NCBI RefSeq assembly: GCF_025118155.1
Contig: NW_026251427.1
Span: forward strand, 62,001 to 126,000
Direction: 5' to 3'
DNA from: Cokeromyces recurvatus
Taxonomy: Eukaryota; Mucoromycota; Mucoromycetes; Mucorales; Mucoraceae
DNA: 64,000 nt
Part shown: positions 40,665-53,062 of the stretch, piece after piece
Numbering within the stretch: the stretch's first letter is position 1
How the letters are laid out: every line of letters begins with the position of its first letter
The notes under the pieces: model-generated
Told to the model about the DNA's origin: nothing
What the model saw: only the letters and a program-made list of their open reading frames with translations
Databases searched by the model: none
Program-made: the position numbers and the translations under genes

Positions 40665-41898
40665 TTAGTTGTCAAAAATAAGGTTTTCAATTGGCTCCTA
40701 ATATGTGGTGTAATGATAGAAAGCATGTAAAATATAAAAAGGATGGCAACTTAGTTGATTGCTTTTTTTTATGCTTTAAAGTATATACACATGTATGGTA
40801 ACGGTGAAAAAAATAGATATACTCATGACTTTGTCTCTATAAGCTATTTAATACATACGTGACAGTTTTAGTAAAAAATGATGAAAATAGTATGTATGTT
40901 TGTATGATTATGTTTCTATGACTGTAGTTCCTAGTTCTTCTTCTTCGTTTTCTTTAGTAATAATCATTTAGGATGCGTCTTTCTTTAATCTTATGAGAGC
41001 AGATGTATCAGGATTACCTTTTAAATTCCAGTTACATGATACGAACTCTTTAGTGTTAATTATTAACTTGGTTTGCATGACTATCTTTTACAAATTAAGA
41101 GTGAATACAACAGAAAATCTTGAAATATTAAGCCAATTTCGATTAGATTATATTCTATTATAGAAGCAGGGAAGAACTATATTTTATTGTATAAACATAT
41201 TTGTAAATTAGATTTTAATGACTGCTGTAAGTATTTACAACTTTTAGTAATGTATTTTTTTTTTCATTTGTCAAAAAGAGAATATTATATGTTATTATAC
41301 ATATATTATAGATACTTCCATTAAACTTATATACTTGATCTATTATTGCTACCAAATAGTCAGCTTAATCTATTTTATTATTGCTACTAATGATTTCTTT
41401 GCATGGCAATATGTGTTATCATGATTCAAAAGTATGAACACTGAGAATAAATCCCCATAAAACACATTGGAACAACAATTGATATGTTTAAAGGACTTGA
41501 TATTATGAGTATACCTTTTAACTATGTACAATATTTTGTTGACGTTTATAATAGCACAATTCTATGTAGTATTGGCATAAATGATTATTGACGTTGTTTT
41601 ATTGTCCTTTTGGTCAATCTGTTATTTGCTAGTATAATGCATTTTTATATTGTAGAAGGTATGCATAGGAACATGAAAACAATAGCTATACTACTTTTTC
41701 ATATAACAATACTTTATATAAGTTTTTTTTTTATTACTTAGTTTAGCTTACTATTATTTATACTACTCTTTTGAATTATTCTTTCTTAAATCATGGATAT
41801 AAAGTTTCGGGAAATTTGATAGCCAACCAATCATAACCTTAGGTCTCTTCATATGATAGTTTATAGATACTATTTGTCTTTTATAATTTACAGCGAAG
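40552..41898. other. Intergenic region with no gene seen
   Basis: Contains a 42-bp T tract (40622-40663) upstream of the arginyl-tRNA synthetase, which is A on its coding strand. The rest is AT-rich without supported ORFs and ends at the left inverted repeat of the Fanzor element. Confidence 0.45.
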
Positions 41899-42049
41899 CT
41901 GGGAAATATTGGTTAATTTAGAAATTTGAATGATGATAATAACAAAATAATTTAGTGCTTACTAAAAAAAGTATTGGCAAAAAACCAAAAAATGATGGGC
42001 TCACCAATATTTTTAAGTAATCTCAGAGCAACATACCTGCATTAAATAA

Positions 42050-42067
42050 CCAAAGCGATAACTTTGG
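42050..42067 (-). ncRNA. Candidate hairpin of a Fanzor guide RNA, just past the Fanzor stop
   Basis: The sequence CCAAAGTTATCGCTTTGG (minus strand) forms a perfect 6-bp stem, 7 bp with the flanking A-T pair, and a 6-nt loop. It lies 23 bp downstream of the Fanzor stop and about 50 bp inside the left TIR. Fanzor/TnpB omega-RNAs are known to come from this position, so the hairpin is a reasonable candidate. Structure alone does not prove it. Confidence 0.3.
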
Positions 42068-42089
42068 TGGAGATTTGCTATTGTTTCCT

Positions 42090-44460
42090 TCATTCTGGTT
42101 TTGACGCTTCTTTTCTGCTAAAAACATCAGGGCGTTTACCTGTCTCTCTCAAGCTCATCAAGATCCTTCGAAAGTTTAAAACAGCTGCCATATCTCGATT
42201 CCACAGCTTTCGTGGAATTTCCATGACTTGTTCAAGGTTGGCCAACGGACAGTTACGATTTTTACATCTAATGGTTCAGTAATTATTATCATTCTCTGTC
42301 ATATTAATACAATTCATACTGTTACTTTACCTCAATAAGCCATAACATTTTACAGTTGGCATTTTGGCTCTCTCTCTTATGGGGGTGAGGGTTGGCGACT
42401 GTTTTAAACGTTTCTAATGAACTTTCACAGGTTGGGCAGTATGAAGAAGTCTTATATTCATCAATCTTGAGTACTTGGAAGCTGTTTTTCTTCAGCATTC
42501 GAATGAGACCTTTGTTCCTGGTTGGCTCGTGATATTTTGTGTTTGAAGCGGACCAATTACCAATAACAAGAATCGCATCATGACCAAACTTCTTTTTTCA
42601 ACCTCTTCACTAACATCTGGTCATTTTGATCATAGAAAAGTTTGGGTGAAAACTTCAGCTTTCAGAATGGCAAAACTTGAAGTTTTTCCAACAATTCACT
42701 GATATGTTGTTTCAGATTGACTTCTTCATCCGCGATCATCTTCTCTGCAAGTTCAAGCACCGTATTTTTGACTCCATCGCCCAATCTCTCTGAGATATGT
42801 CGTTGCTGCAACATTAGCTGCAAGTACGTATGGTACAGTTGAGATTGCGTTCGAGTATCAGGAGAAGAAACGATGCCTCGAATATTTAAGACGAATAAAT
42901 GTCCAAAATATAAGTTGCTTTTCTCATCCACACGAAAGTCAAACAAGGAGCCGGGGAAGTAAAGATCTTTGGATGATTTTGTTTCATTTCCATAGTTTTG
43001 GTTTAATACATTTTCCACCGATGATCTTGTCTTAATGTAATCTACAAATTTGACTACATCTACAGTGGATGACGGGGTTTTGGAAAGAAGAGCTTCAGCG
43101 GATTCAACCATGGATGGTTTAGTTGACTTTCGTAAAGTTCTAAAGTGTCTTGATCTTTTTGATCTGTCATTTTTTGTAAAAAACAAGAACTTCCTTATGC
43201 TTGACCACACTAGTTTCTTTCATACAGTATAAAATATCACGTCTTCCGGAATCAATCAAAACGCATCTTCCATTCGTGCTTGCCAGCTCTGCTTGTGTTA
43301 ATGTTTCAATATACTAGACATCATTGTCACTTCTTGGTCCACCTTCCTTTTTTGAAGTTTCAGGGCTATCTTCTGTTAGCTTTTTCTTCCTAGTTGTAGC
43401 AGTATTTTGCTTCAGAATAGAAACACCAATTCCACCAGTCTCCAAAGTTCCTTCAAAATGAAGAGACTTATTTAATCCTTGTTCTTTAAAAGCCTTTTTT
43501 TTTTTTTTTTCAAATCAGCCACTTGAGCCCAGGTTTCACTTTTATCCTTCGTAGGCTTCTTTTTTTTTTTTTTTTTGAGAATATGGAAGTTAACGATTTT
43601 ACTATCCAATGTCATATATGTGGGAATAAACGTGGTTCGTATAGGAAAGCAAATGAATTTTTTCAACTTCTCTGATTCAACAAGTTGTGCAAGTCTATAA
43701 AAAAGCCTTGAAGTGATTTACTGGTCAAGCTAGTACAACATAGAAAATTGAATCTTTATGGAACCTGTAATCTGTAGGATGCATGGAGAATAGAGTTTCT
43801 ATTTCTGATATTGACTTTTCATCCAAGATGTCAGAATTGGGTATTTCTTTTTTTTTTCGCCACAGTAAGTTTTACTTGGGTGCAGGGAGTAAAGACCTCT
43901 TTACGGACAAATGCTTGTATGGCTTTTGTGCTATATCCTTCTGTCGTCATTCTTTCTTGAAGAGCATTTGATTTTTCTTTCTTTTTTGCAAAGTTTGTTT
44001 AGCATTTCGCGGAGCCTATCTCCAAAATGGGCTTTGATATTATTGTAATAGGCGGTTTCAACTTTCGTACATTCGTACAAAGCAATTTGCTGCGCATATG
44101 CTAGTTTAGGTGAAATATAGTAGGCATTTTTTAACAATATAAGCCTTTGTGTTTGGCAATCAATTGTCTATATAATTTCGTTGTTTCTTTGAGGCGTGTT
44201 TTTTTCCAGATTTGGTACCACCATACACTCGTCTCAGGGTAAGACTCAAGAATACTTCAACAAAAAAACTCTTGTTGACATAGCTTTTCAAGTCAAACTC
44301 GATATTTTTCATCAACTCACTTACAAAGATATACTTGATAAAGGCAAAAGTGTGAGTGACAATTGTATTAGTAATATCTACTAGATCTTGTAATAGATTG
44401 ATATATGCCGGCTTCTAAATGTTCTTTACAGTCGTCTTTACCGCTATGACACGTTTGTTG
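42090..44460 (-). pseudogene. Fanzor (eukaryotic TnpB-like, OMEGA RNA-guided nuclease), inactivated
   Basis: Reading the minus strand from about 44460 and allowing frame changes gives the family in order. An N-terminal segment (KPAYINLLQDLVDITNTIV) comes first, then NNIKAHFGDRLREMLNKL, then TLETGGIGVSIL, and the RuvC-I motif LIDSGRRDILYCM at 43236-43256. A 182-codon open block follows (TLRKSTKPSMVESAEALL, TVDVVKFVDYIKTR), then PF*KLKFSPKLFYDQNDQ, AILVIGNWSASNTKYHEPT, IDEYKTSSYCPTC (42427-42438 is CPTC) and CKNRNC, ending with LWNRDMAAVLNF (42189-42203). An intron splits the zinc ribbon (CYGLLR|CKNRNC, about 42340-42270). At least four frameshifts and several stops make it a pseudogene. The catalytic Asp, zinc cysteines and NRD motif remain. 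Confidence 0.85.
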
Positions 44461-45333
44461 GCTACTTGCTTTCAGGATTTTTGGATGAAGTATTAAAAAA
44501 AGAGAGTTACTTTGCTAGTTTATTGTATAATTGAGGAACAAATGCAAAGGAATAAGAAAGAGAAGAGAGAGAGAGGTCAACACTGATTTATAAAGTCATA
44601 TATAAACTACTTTTTTTTTTGACATATCCCAACACATATATAAACATATAATTTATGGGTTATTTATCATTACTATTATGTTTTTCTTTGCCTTTATCAA
44701 TAAATATCAATTAATCAACCAAAGCCAGGTAAATAAACTTTAACATGAGCTCTTATGAATATCTTATTAACAATTGAATAAAGCTGGTTCTATAATAAAA
44801 CCCTTGATCTGCATGTTCCAGTTATATAAGCCCATTATCGATAGACATAGTTTATAAGAACATGTGCGAAATTTTTTGTTTACACGTATATAAACATCTC
44901 AAAGATATAATTGAATTGTGAAGACTGATCAGACTCTAAACACCATTAATCAGGGCTTTAATAAAACTGTTGATATATATTTTCTTATACATACCTCTCT
45001 CCATACTTGTTCAAATTAACTATGCATATCAGTCTACAATAATAGTTTTTTAAAACGATGAGTTTAATCAAGGGCGCAAGGTCAGAGGCTATAGACTCAC
45101 GTATTTAACTCTATATTTTCAAAAACTGAATTTAATTGAAAATTTTTGGGTGCTTGCAAAGAGGAAGAATCTGATGGGTAAAGGTACTTTATTCTTAAGA
45201 ATCGCTGATTCTTGAACAATAAATTTCAAGTGCTCAAAACAACTTTTAAAACGGCTAATCATTTTTCAGCTTTTCGGCAACAATTTTTTTAACAATCACT
45301 ATTTAAATTTCTAAATTAACCAATATTTTCCAG

Positions 45334-45383
45334 ATTCATTATATATTATTATTACTATAGAAATTTCTTATTATTTACAAATA

Positions 45384-45447
<64 letters not shown>

Positions 45448-46253
45448 TAATATTATAAATAGCAACTTTAAATTCAAATAGTTTATCTTCTTGTACGTGT
45501 AATAAGGTTAAACCTATCACACAAAAACACGTTTCCTTTTTCCTTCTCCTGTTATATAATTCATACTTATCTTTATTAACTAAGCATTTCTCGCTATAAA
45601 AATGTATTTTCAACAATATATCATTCATTGATAATGGAGGGAAAAAAGAAAGAAAGAAAGAAAGATTAATATAGAATTGTACTATATATTTATTCATCAG
45701 ATTGGCTACGTTGTTCACTATATTTCTTCCGTTTTTCTAATAATAAAGCAATATTAATGAGTTTAAATATTGAAGTTACACTTATAATAACCATGCTTCC
45801 TTTGAACAAGTGCTGCGTTTGTGTTTTCAATAGCAGAAGCTACTGTTGTAACATAATTGTCTCTCTGTCTTAGCTTCCGTATTGTTACCCATGTTACACA
45901 GGGATAATGATTTTTTATTTGAAAGGATTCAGTCTTGATATTTATTTCTTTTTTCTTTTTTCTTTTTTTTTTCCCTAAAAAACGACTTTTCTTTTTTCTA
46001 TTTCTCTTCTTTTTTTTTTCCCTTAACCAACTTTTCTTTTATTGTTTGAGGGGCGTATTCTTATTGAACGCACCTCTTTTCAAAACGGTAATAAATAATT
46101 ACTTATTATAGTTATATATAATATCAGAAGATTAATCATGTAATCATTATTTTATTTCATAGTTTGCAAATCTACTCGCTTCCACACATAACCCACACAG
46201 AGGCTACCAAAGGTGTAGTGATCGTCCAAAAAAAACACATTAATAACAACAAC
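45334..46253. other. Intergenic region upstream of INO1
   Basis: Starts with a 50-bp T tract (45386-45435) directly outside the Fanzor element. It contains a possible short minus-strand gene at 45690-45939 (listed) and a T-rich promoter segment at about 45940-46030 before INO1. Confidence 0.5.
45690..45939 (-). CDS. Possible small basic protein, two exons, start unknown
   Basis: On the minus strand an open frame reads IRKLRQRDNYVTTVASAIEN and continues to VQRKH. A 55-bp GT...TTAG intron then joins in frame to EKRKKYSEQRSQSDE and a stop at 45690. Composition is helical and basic. No initiator ATG is found upstream in frame, so the 5' part is missing or lies in another exon. Unrecognised. An alternative frame through the same region is hydrophobic, so the call is weak. 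Confidence 0.3.
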
Positions 46254-47951
46254 ATGGCTCCTCCTAACGCTGAAATCCCTCATAACAACAACACTACCTC
46301 TTCTTCCTCTGTCCCTGCTCCTTTATTCAAGGTTAACTCTCCCAACGTCCGATATACAGATGAGTATATCTTGAGTAAATACACTTACCAAAACACCTTA
46401 GTTACTAAACAACCTGATGGTACCTATATTGCTGAACCCACTGAATCTATCTATGAATTCAAAACTGAACGTCTTGTTCCTCGCGTTGGGTAAATATTTT
46501 AGACGATTTAATAGTTTTTTTTTTTTTTTTTTTTTATGTATCATTCATTTTGTCCTTCCCATTTTATATAAACATATACATATATATATAGTTTGATGAT
46601 GGTAGGTTGGGGTGGTAATAATGGTTCTACCTTAACTGCATCTATCTTGGCACATAAACGCAAAATTCAATGGCGCACCAAGAATGGCGTTCAAAAGCCA
46701 AATTATTTTGGCTCTGTTACTCAATCATCCACAGTTTGTTTGGGTATTGACTCCGAGACAGGCCAAGATGTTTATGTTCCTATCAGTCAAATGTTACCAC
46801 TTATGAATCCTACAGACCTTGTATTAGGTGGTTGGGATATCTCGGGTAATAATCTTGCTGAGGCTATGGAACGTGCTAAAGTTCTTCCCTATGACCTTCA
46901 ACGTCAAGTTCAGGATGAAATGTGTCAAATGAAGCCCTTACCTTCTATTTATTATCCTGATTTTATTGCTGCTAATCAAGAAGACCGCGCCGATAATCTC
47001 ATCCCGGGCTCTAACAAACGTGCTCATACAGATCAAATTCGTAAAGATATTCGTGACTTTAAAGAACACCATAAGCTTGACAAGGTGATCGTGATCTGGA
47101 CAGCTAATACAGAACGTTTTGCCTCTATCCTTGAAGGTGTCAATGACACCGCTGATCATTTCTTAGCCGCTGTGGATCAATCTCATGAAGAAATTGCTCC
47201 TTCATCCATCTTTGCCTTGGCCTGTATTGAAGAAGGTGTACCCTTCATTAATGGTTCGCCTCAAAATACATTTGTGCCCGGTTTGATTCAATTAGCTGAA
47301 CGTCATCGTGCCTTTATCGGTGGAGATGACTTCAAGTCCGGACAGACCAAGATGAAATCCGCTCTTGTTGATTTCCTTGTCAATGCTGGTATCAAACCCG
47401 TTGCTATCACTTCCTATAACCATCTCGGTAACAACGATGGCAAGAACTTGTCCTCTCAACGTCAATTTAGATCCAAGGAGATTTCCAAATCAACTGTGGT
47501 AGATGATATGGTCGCTGCTAATCATTTACTTTATGCGAAGAATGAGCACCCTGATCATACGGTTGTCATCAAATATGTCCCCTCCGTTGGTGATAGCAAA
47601 CGTGCCCTTGATGAATATGAATGTGATATCTTTATGGGCGGTCGTCAATCTATTTCACTTTACAACATCTGTGAGGATTCCCTGTTAGCCTCCCCCTTAA
47701 TCATTGACTTGGTTGTGATGACTGAATTGATGACTCGTTTGCAATACAAGACCGCTGGTATGGACAACTTTAGTGGTTTCCATAGTGTACTCTCTATTTT
47801 AAGTTATATGTTGAAGGCACCCATGGTTTCCCCTGGTAGTCCTGTAGTCAACGCTCTTAGTAGACAACGTAGTGCTATTGAAAATATCTTTAGAGCTGCT
47901 GTTGGTCTCTCTGCAAATAATGAAATGGGTTTGGAACACAAGATTTGGTAA
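46254..47951 (+). CDS. INO1: Inositol-3-phosphate synthase
   Basis: Two exons, 46254-46489 and 46592-47951. It converts glucose-6-phosphate to myo-inositol-3-phosphate with NAD+, the committed step for inositol lipids. The NAD-binding motif [19 protein letters not shown] is complete, split from exon 1 at the codon for the preceding Gly. Family signatures include [87 protein letters not shown] and [18 protein letters not shown] used the Met at 46254 (MAPPNAE) because the upstream in-frame Met lies in a Thr/Asn-rich leader. The coding sequence is clearly less AT-biased than its neighbours, as expected for high expression. No UASino octamer was seen upstream. Confidence 0.97.
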
Positions 47952-48127
47952 TAAATATATAAGTCTTTATTTATCTAAAGAAAAAGAAAAAAAGAAAAGC
48001 AAAATAGTTTATGAAAAGGAATAAACCCATTTCCATTTTGTTCAAAAAAATATATATGATTATATTATATATAAATAAAAATAAAAAATCATTTTTTTTT
48101 ATAGAAGGTACGCATAATTTATTATCT

Positions 48128-48475
48128 TTAATGTTGAGTGAATGTTGAGTTTTTAATAAAAAACATGGCATCCAAATCCTGAGCGGAAAAGTAACGAGAA
48201 GCGATTAATTTATCTCGGAAACCTCCTAAGTTATTTTCAACAACATAAGCTGAAGGGGCCAAGGCATAGCCATTCAAGCGATGTGTTGTATTACGAAGCC
48301 AAACAAAACGTCCCTGGGGATCATAAGCTCCTGTCTCTGTAACGGGATATACATTATAAATGACGTTAGCATGCTTAAGACCTGCTGCAGGATTAGGTGT
48401 TGACATATTAAACACTGTATTACTTGGTATAGGAATCTATATAGGAAAGGAAAAAGAAAAATGTTAATTACAAAG

Positions 48476-48506
<31 letters not shown>

Positions 48507-49225
48507 AGGGAAAAATAAAATGTGGGATTCTTCCTTACGTTAAAGACGATAGGCTTGTCAGTAGAATATGGAGAATTATAAGGACCAGTCCAATTTCCTC
48601 CAAGGAAAATTTGTTTAGATGTTGAATAAAGATAGTCAGGCAATACACAATGCTTCTTTTGCTTACACTTGTTGAAAGTAAAGACATAATAATTTTGTTT
48701 TGACTTGCCTAAGAATTCACCATCTGATAAATATCCTCCATGACGAATAACCATATTAGGTTTCATTTTAGCAAGGGATTGTGAAATCTGTAGGGCCTTT
48801 TTATAGAGTCTCTTAAAGTTAACGTTAATATGAGTATTTGAACAATTTGAGATAATGCCAGTTGTATCTCCTGAAGCAATGGAATAGTCACCATTAACAA
48901 CGGTATTAGTGGCGTCCGAGATGCCGCCGACGACAAGACCATGTTTGTTGCACTTGGAGGACTTATGCCTAGAATTAACAATAAAATTGCTGGCTGTAAA
49001 ATTGCCCTGAATAGCTAATGAGCCATTGAATCGCTGTGTATCTGGCTCTGCTACAAAACTGCCAAAGATAATGCCATCAAAAGGGTGTACAATTTTTGCT
49101 AATGCGGTATCGTAATTCGGTAAATCTTTTGCACTAGAATGTTTGCCATGTTTACGTTTTGATAAATCTGCATTAACAACAACTGTTGAAAATAAAAATA
49201 AAGATAATATTGAAAATAGCTTCAT
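48128..49225 (-). CDS. Secreted choice-of-anchor-A domain protein
   Basis: Two exons (49225 to about 48538 and about 48437 to 48128), convergent with INO1. The N-terminus MKLFSILSLFLFSTVVVNA is a clear signal peptide. The mature part has FDGIIFGSFVAEPDTQRFNG, LAIQGNFTASNFIVNS, VVGGISDATNTVVNGDYSI and later FNMSTPNPAAGLKHANVIYN and RNTTHRLNGYALAPSAYVV. The FxxxxGxF...DvEGrlAvqGn pattern marks the choice-of-anchor-A fold, known from bacterial and fungal surface proteins. There are several N-glycosylation sites (NFT, NCS, NWT, NMS, NTT, NST). No GPI-like hydrophobic tail is present, so it is probably secreted or wall-trapped. Role unknown. Confidence 0.75.
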
Positions 49226-49243
49226 GATGTATATTTCCCTTAT

Positions 49244-49277
<34 letters not shown>

Positions 49278-50015
49278 AAAATTAAAATTAAAATAAAATA
49301 AATAAATAAATAAAAGAAAGATGTCGACAAATGTCAAATTATTATAATACATGTTTATTTTTTATTTTTATTTTGAATGTACGCAAGTTGATTAGTTTTT
49401 TTTTTTTTATGTTTCAAATATATAAAAAGTAATTAAAAAAAAAAAGGTCCCTCAATTGTGTTTTTTTATTTTCTTTCCACATGTGTAAAGCTTTATAAAG
49501 AACACGAATATACAAAAAATAAATACATTTTTCTTTAAATTAATTGTTGGATTATGCGTCGTTCATTAAACATGTCAAAATAGGTGAATGATAACAAATG
49601 TCAAGAATGATCCGAGAAGAGAAAACAATATGCTTTACTTTATTTAGTATAAGTTCATTTGCGGATCTGTAAAAATAATAAATTGAGGTAAAATTTACTC
49701 CAATTATTAGCGGGTTTGTCAATTTACAAACTGCTCACAATTCACGTATTCTCTCTCTCTGTCTCTTTTTTTATGAAGGTAGTTGTTTATGAAAATAGCA
49801 AAGCTGAAATTATGGACGAGTCTGATTGTTATAATATGAAGTATTTGACAAAATTGGTAGAATTTTCAAAAGTTGTATAATGATATAATAATATGGTTCG
49901 AGAGAGTAACTGAGCAGTTAAATAAAAATAGTAACAAATGATTGTATCATCATTATTTAGCTGACCAGTAAGCTTTTTTCCTTGTAATTACTTGAGATCA
50001 AGATTTTAATATTGC

Positions 50016-50056
<41 letters not shown>

Positions 50057-53013
50057 AAAAAAAGAAAAAAAGAAAAAAAGAAAAAGAAACGACCCGGAAT
50101 GGGATATACACGAAATGTAGATCGACAAACTAATAAAGATATCTGAAGATTGTTGTTCCAAAAAGCTGCCTGTTGATGATTTTATATTAAATAAGTTTTA
50201 TTTGGTTATGTATATATACATTACACATTACCCTATTATTTCTTAAAAATTCAAAAAAAAAAAAAAAAAAAAAAATGGCATGTATAAGAAGATTGAGTAG
50301 GTGAACAAGTGACTTGTAGCAGATATCGCTTTTACTCAAAACTATGTTCTTTCTTTCTTTCTATCTATCTATGATGCTGGCTTTGATAGCCATATAAGAT
50401 CTTCTATTGAATAATTTTTCCGAAAAAAAAAACCAGCTGTATCAACTACACCAGTAACAAAAGCAATATATATATAAATATATTTACTGTATTGGTACCT
50501 ATAGTCTTCTATGAATGTAATCAATATAGAGTTAGGAGCCCTAATTACTTGAAAAAAAAAAAGTTAAAAAAGGTATTAAGAGAACAAGCAAGACAACAAG
50601 CAAGACAACAGGCAAAGATTCAGCTACTTCAAAAGGTACTATTACAGGACATTGTTTAAATTTTATCTTGAAAATGTTTGCCGTGTTTGACTATCCGGAT
50701 CAAAATAGCTTCATCATGTATGCATAACTCTCATCACATAATAGACTTGAGATATAAAGTTGTGAGCTACAAGATTTTGAGATGTTGACTTTTTTCATAC
50801 CTCAACGTTGTAATATTTTGCGGACCCTTGAGAAGTTAAAGAATTTTCAGTTCTGAGCATTCTCTAGTCCTAAATTCAAAGTTGAATTGGACCCGATCCA
50901 ACCATGAATGAATGTTTCAATTGCGGACAAAGAGTGTCTGGATGATAGATTTGGTGCTTGTCCTTAAATAAGTCTATTGTATTCTAGTAAAGGAATAAAG
51001 TTTTTTCAACAAGCAAAAGAATGTATCTTATATACCTTGTAGGATTATGATAAACAAGAAAAAAGATTCCCCTCCCCCGAATCAATATTTTTTTTAGAAC
51101 ATAATCAAAGTATACTAGAGACAAAGACTTTATTAATTAAGGGTAAATAGTTTATTTTAGGAGACATTGCTTTCTTTTTGGCATATAGTATATGGTAGTA
51201 AAGTATGAAGAGAGACATTATTGAGTTGGTGCTGGTAACGATAATATATATATATATACTTTCATTGTCTTCTAATAATCAAGAAGCATGGCTTATTTAT
51301 CAATATATTCTTAACATCAAAATCATAGAAACTTTTGACGATTGCCTCTATCATCTGTAATGATCATTCTATACCTTTTACAAAGGTAATCTCGAATTTT
51401 ATCAAACTTTCTACTCTACAAGGACGTATAAGTATACTACAAGCTCAATTTATTTTTCAACCTCTTGCTCTTTAGAGGATACATTATTTACAAAACTAAT
51501 ACCTTATCTTCAACCTTCTGATAATTGTTCATGATGGCTTCACCTTTTACAAAGTGCCTCTTTAGAAATAATGTATTCATTCTATTGAAAGCCACAGCAC
51601 ATATTGCCTTGAACAAAAAAAAAAAAAAAAAAAAAAAAGTTTAATCTACTTTTCTTCTTGAGAAATGAAAGGAAAGATAGTCTGCTAGCAATTCTGAGTG
51701 TTTATCAACCTGTCGTAACATATAAATGATTGATTCTATCCTTTATTTTCCCAAGGTATAATCCATTCGAAATGGAGGGGGCCTCAGTTGGTATCTTGGT
51801 ATGATTATCTCACGGTCATATTGTCCTTTTTCACTCTGATCCCACTGTTCAATAGAGTTGATTCAATATATATATTGTCCCCATATGCAAATACCCCATA
51901 CAATCGGAGATCTCCTCTTTCTGCCTTCTCATTAAGTACCTAATGCACTAGTGCATAGTAATTATCATATTATGAAAAAAAAACTTTGTGTTATTCAAAC
52001 TAATGACTTGAATATTGAGTGTCCAAACTTAAACAAAAATAAATAAATAAAAAACACGCAAGTATAGTAACTTTAGAGTGTTAGGCTATAGTTAGATTAT
52101 AAATAGTTAATTTTTTGAATTATAATATTTTTGTTATATACATTTTATCAAATTTAATATATCGATAAAATAGACATGTATATACATGATTATACTGGTA
52201 ATTATGTTCTTGTATAGTATGTTGTAATCTTTACGCGTAATTTTTTTTTTATCAGTTCTATTTTAATGCTATTATTAAATACAGTATTGTTGGTAATAGA
52301 CATTATGGGAACAGGAATAATTTTTTTTTTCTCACTACAGTTTTTAAAAAAATAACTAAAATAAAATAATATAACGACATATATTGCCGTAGCCCGTCAA
52401 AGATTTAGAATGATGCTTTATTTTTATTTTTTTGACAGTATTAGCAACCATGCTATACGGTAGAGATATTAATAATAGAGGATAATGGAGGTAATAGTGA
52501 TAAATATACGCTCACTAAAAGTAGTCATAAAAAGAAAAAAAAAAGTTGATACAATATACAGACTGTCCATAATAGAGATACTAGTATTATGTTACTAAAG
52601 CAGAATAGTCCCTCCCTCCCCCCATAGTAAAAGATTTCGAACTCTAGGTAGTATTAAACTTATCCATAGAATAAGTATCCTGTATACTTTAGATTAAGGC
52701 TATATAAGCTAATACAGTATGAATAAAGTAATAGCATGATGATGAATAATAACGATACTAGTTTGTTTGATTATCTTATAGCAGAAGACATAATAGTAAC
52801 ATTTAACTATATATTTAATACTACTCATATAAGCTTTGACAGTCAATTCTTGTATAGATCATTTCACCTTCAAATTTATAATTGTGACCATTTTTAATCA
52901 GCTTATTTTATAACTTACCACGAGGAATAAAATGAAATCTATTTATCTGAATATGAAAAAACCTAAATGAGCACAAGGTAATAATAAATTTTACTGTATT
53001 GCCTGAACCAGTT

Positions 53014-53062
<49 letters not shown>

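Larger units (their letters stand above)
41899..45333. mobile_element. 3.4-kb TIR element carrying a decayed Fanzor gene
   Basis: The left end, 41899-42002, reads CTGGGAAATATTGGTTAATT then TAGAAATTTGAAT. The right end, 45252-45333, read on the minus strand, gives CTGGAAAATATTGGTTAATT then TAGAAATTTAAAT. A second matching block (AGTGCTTACTAAAAAAAGT ... AATGATGGGCTC on the left; AGTGATTGTTAAAAAAATTG ... AATGATTAGCCG on the right) follows after a roughly 22-bp insertion present only on the left. The matching may extend outward to GAA at 41895 and 45337. No clear target-site duplication is seen. The cargo is the minus-strand Fanzor relic at 42090-44460. No separate transposase is readable, so this is probably a non-autonomous element. 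Confidence 0.8.

Noticed and set aside
42064..42282. 72-residue plus-strand ORF
   Set aside because: It is the antisense shadow of the conserved Fanzor C-terminal WNRD region.
45434..45689. 94-residue minus-strand ORF rich in Phe, Leu and Lys
   Set aside because: Composition follows the AT bias and homopolymers, it overlaps the downstream side of a better candidate, and no family is recognised.
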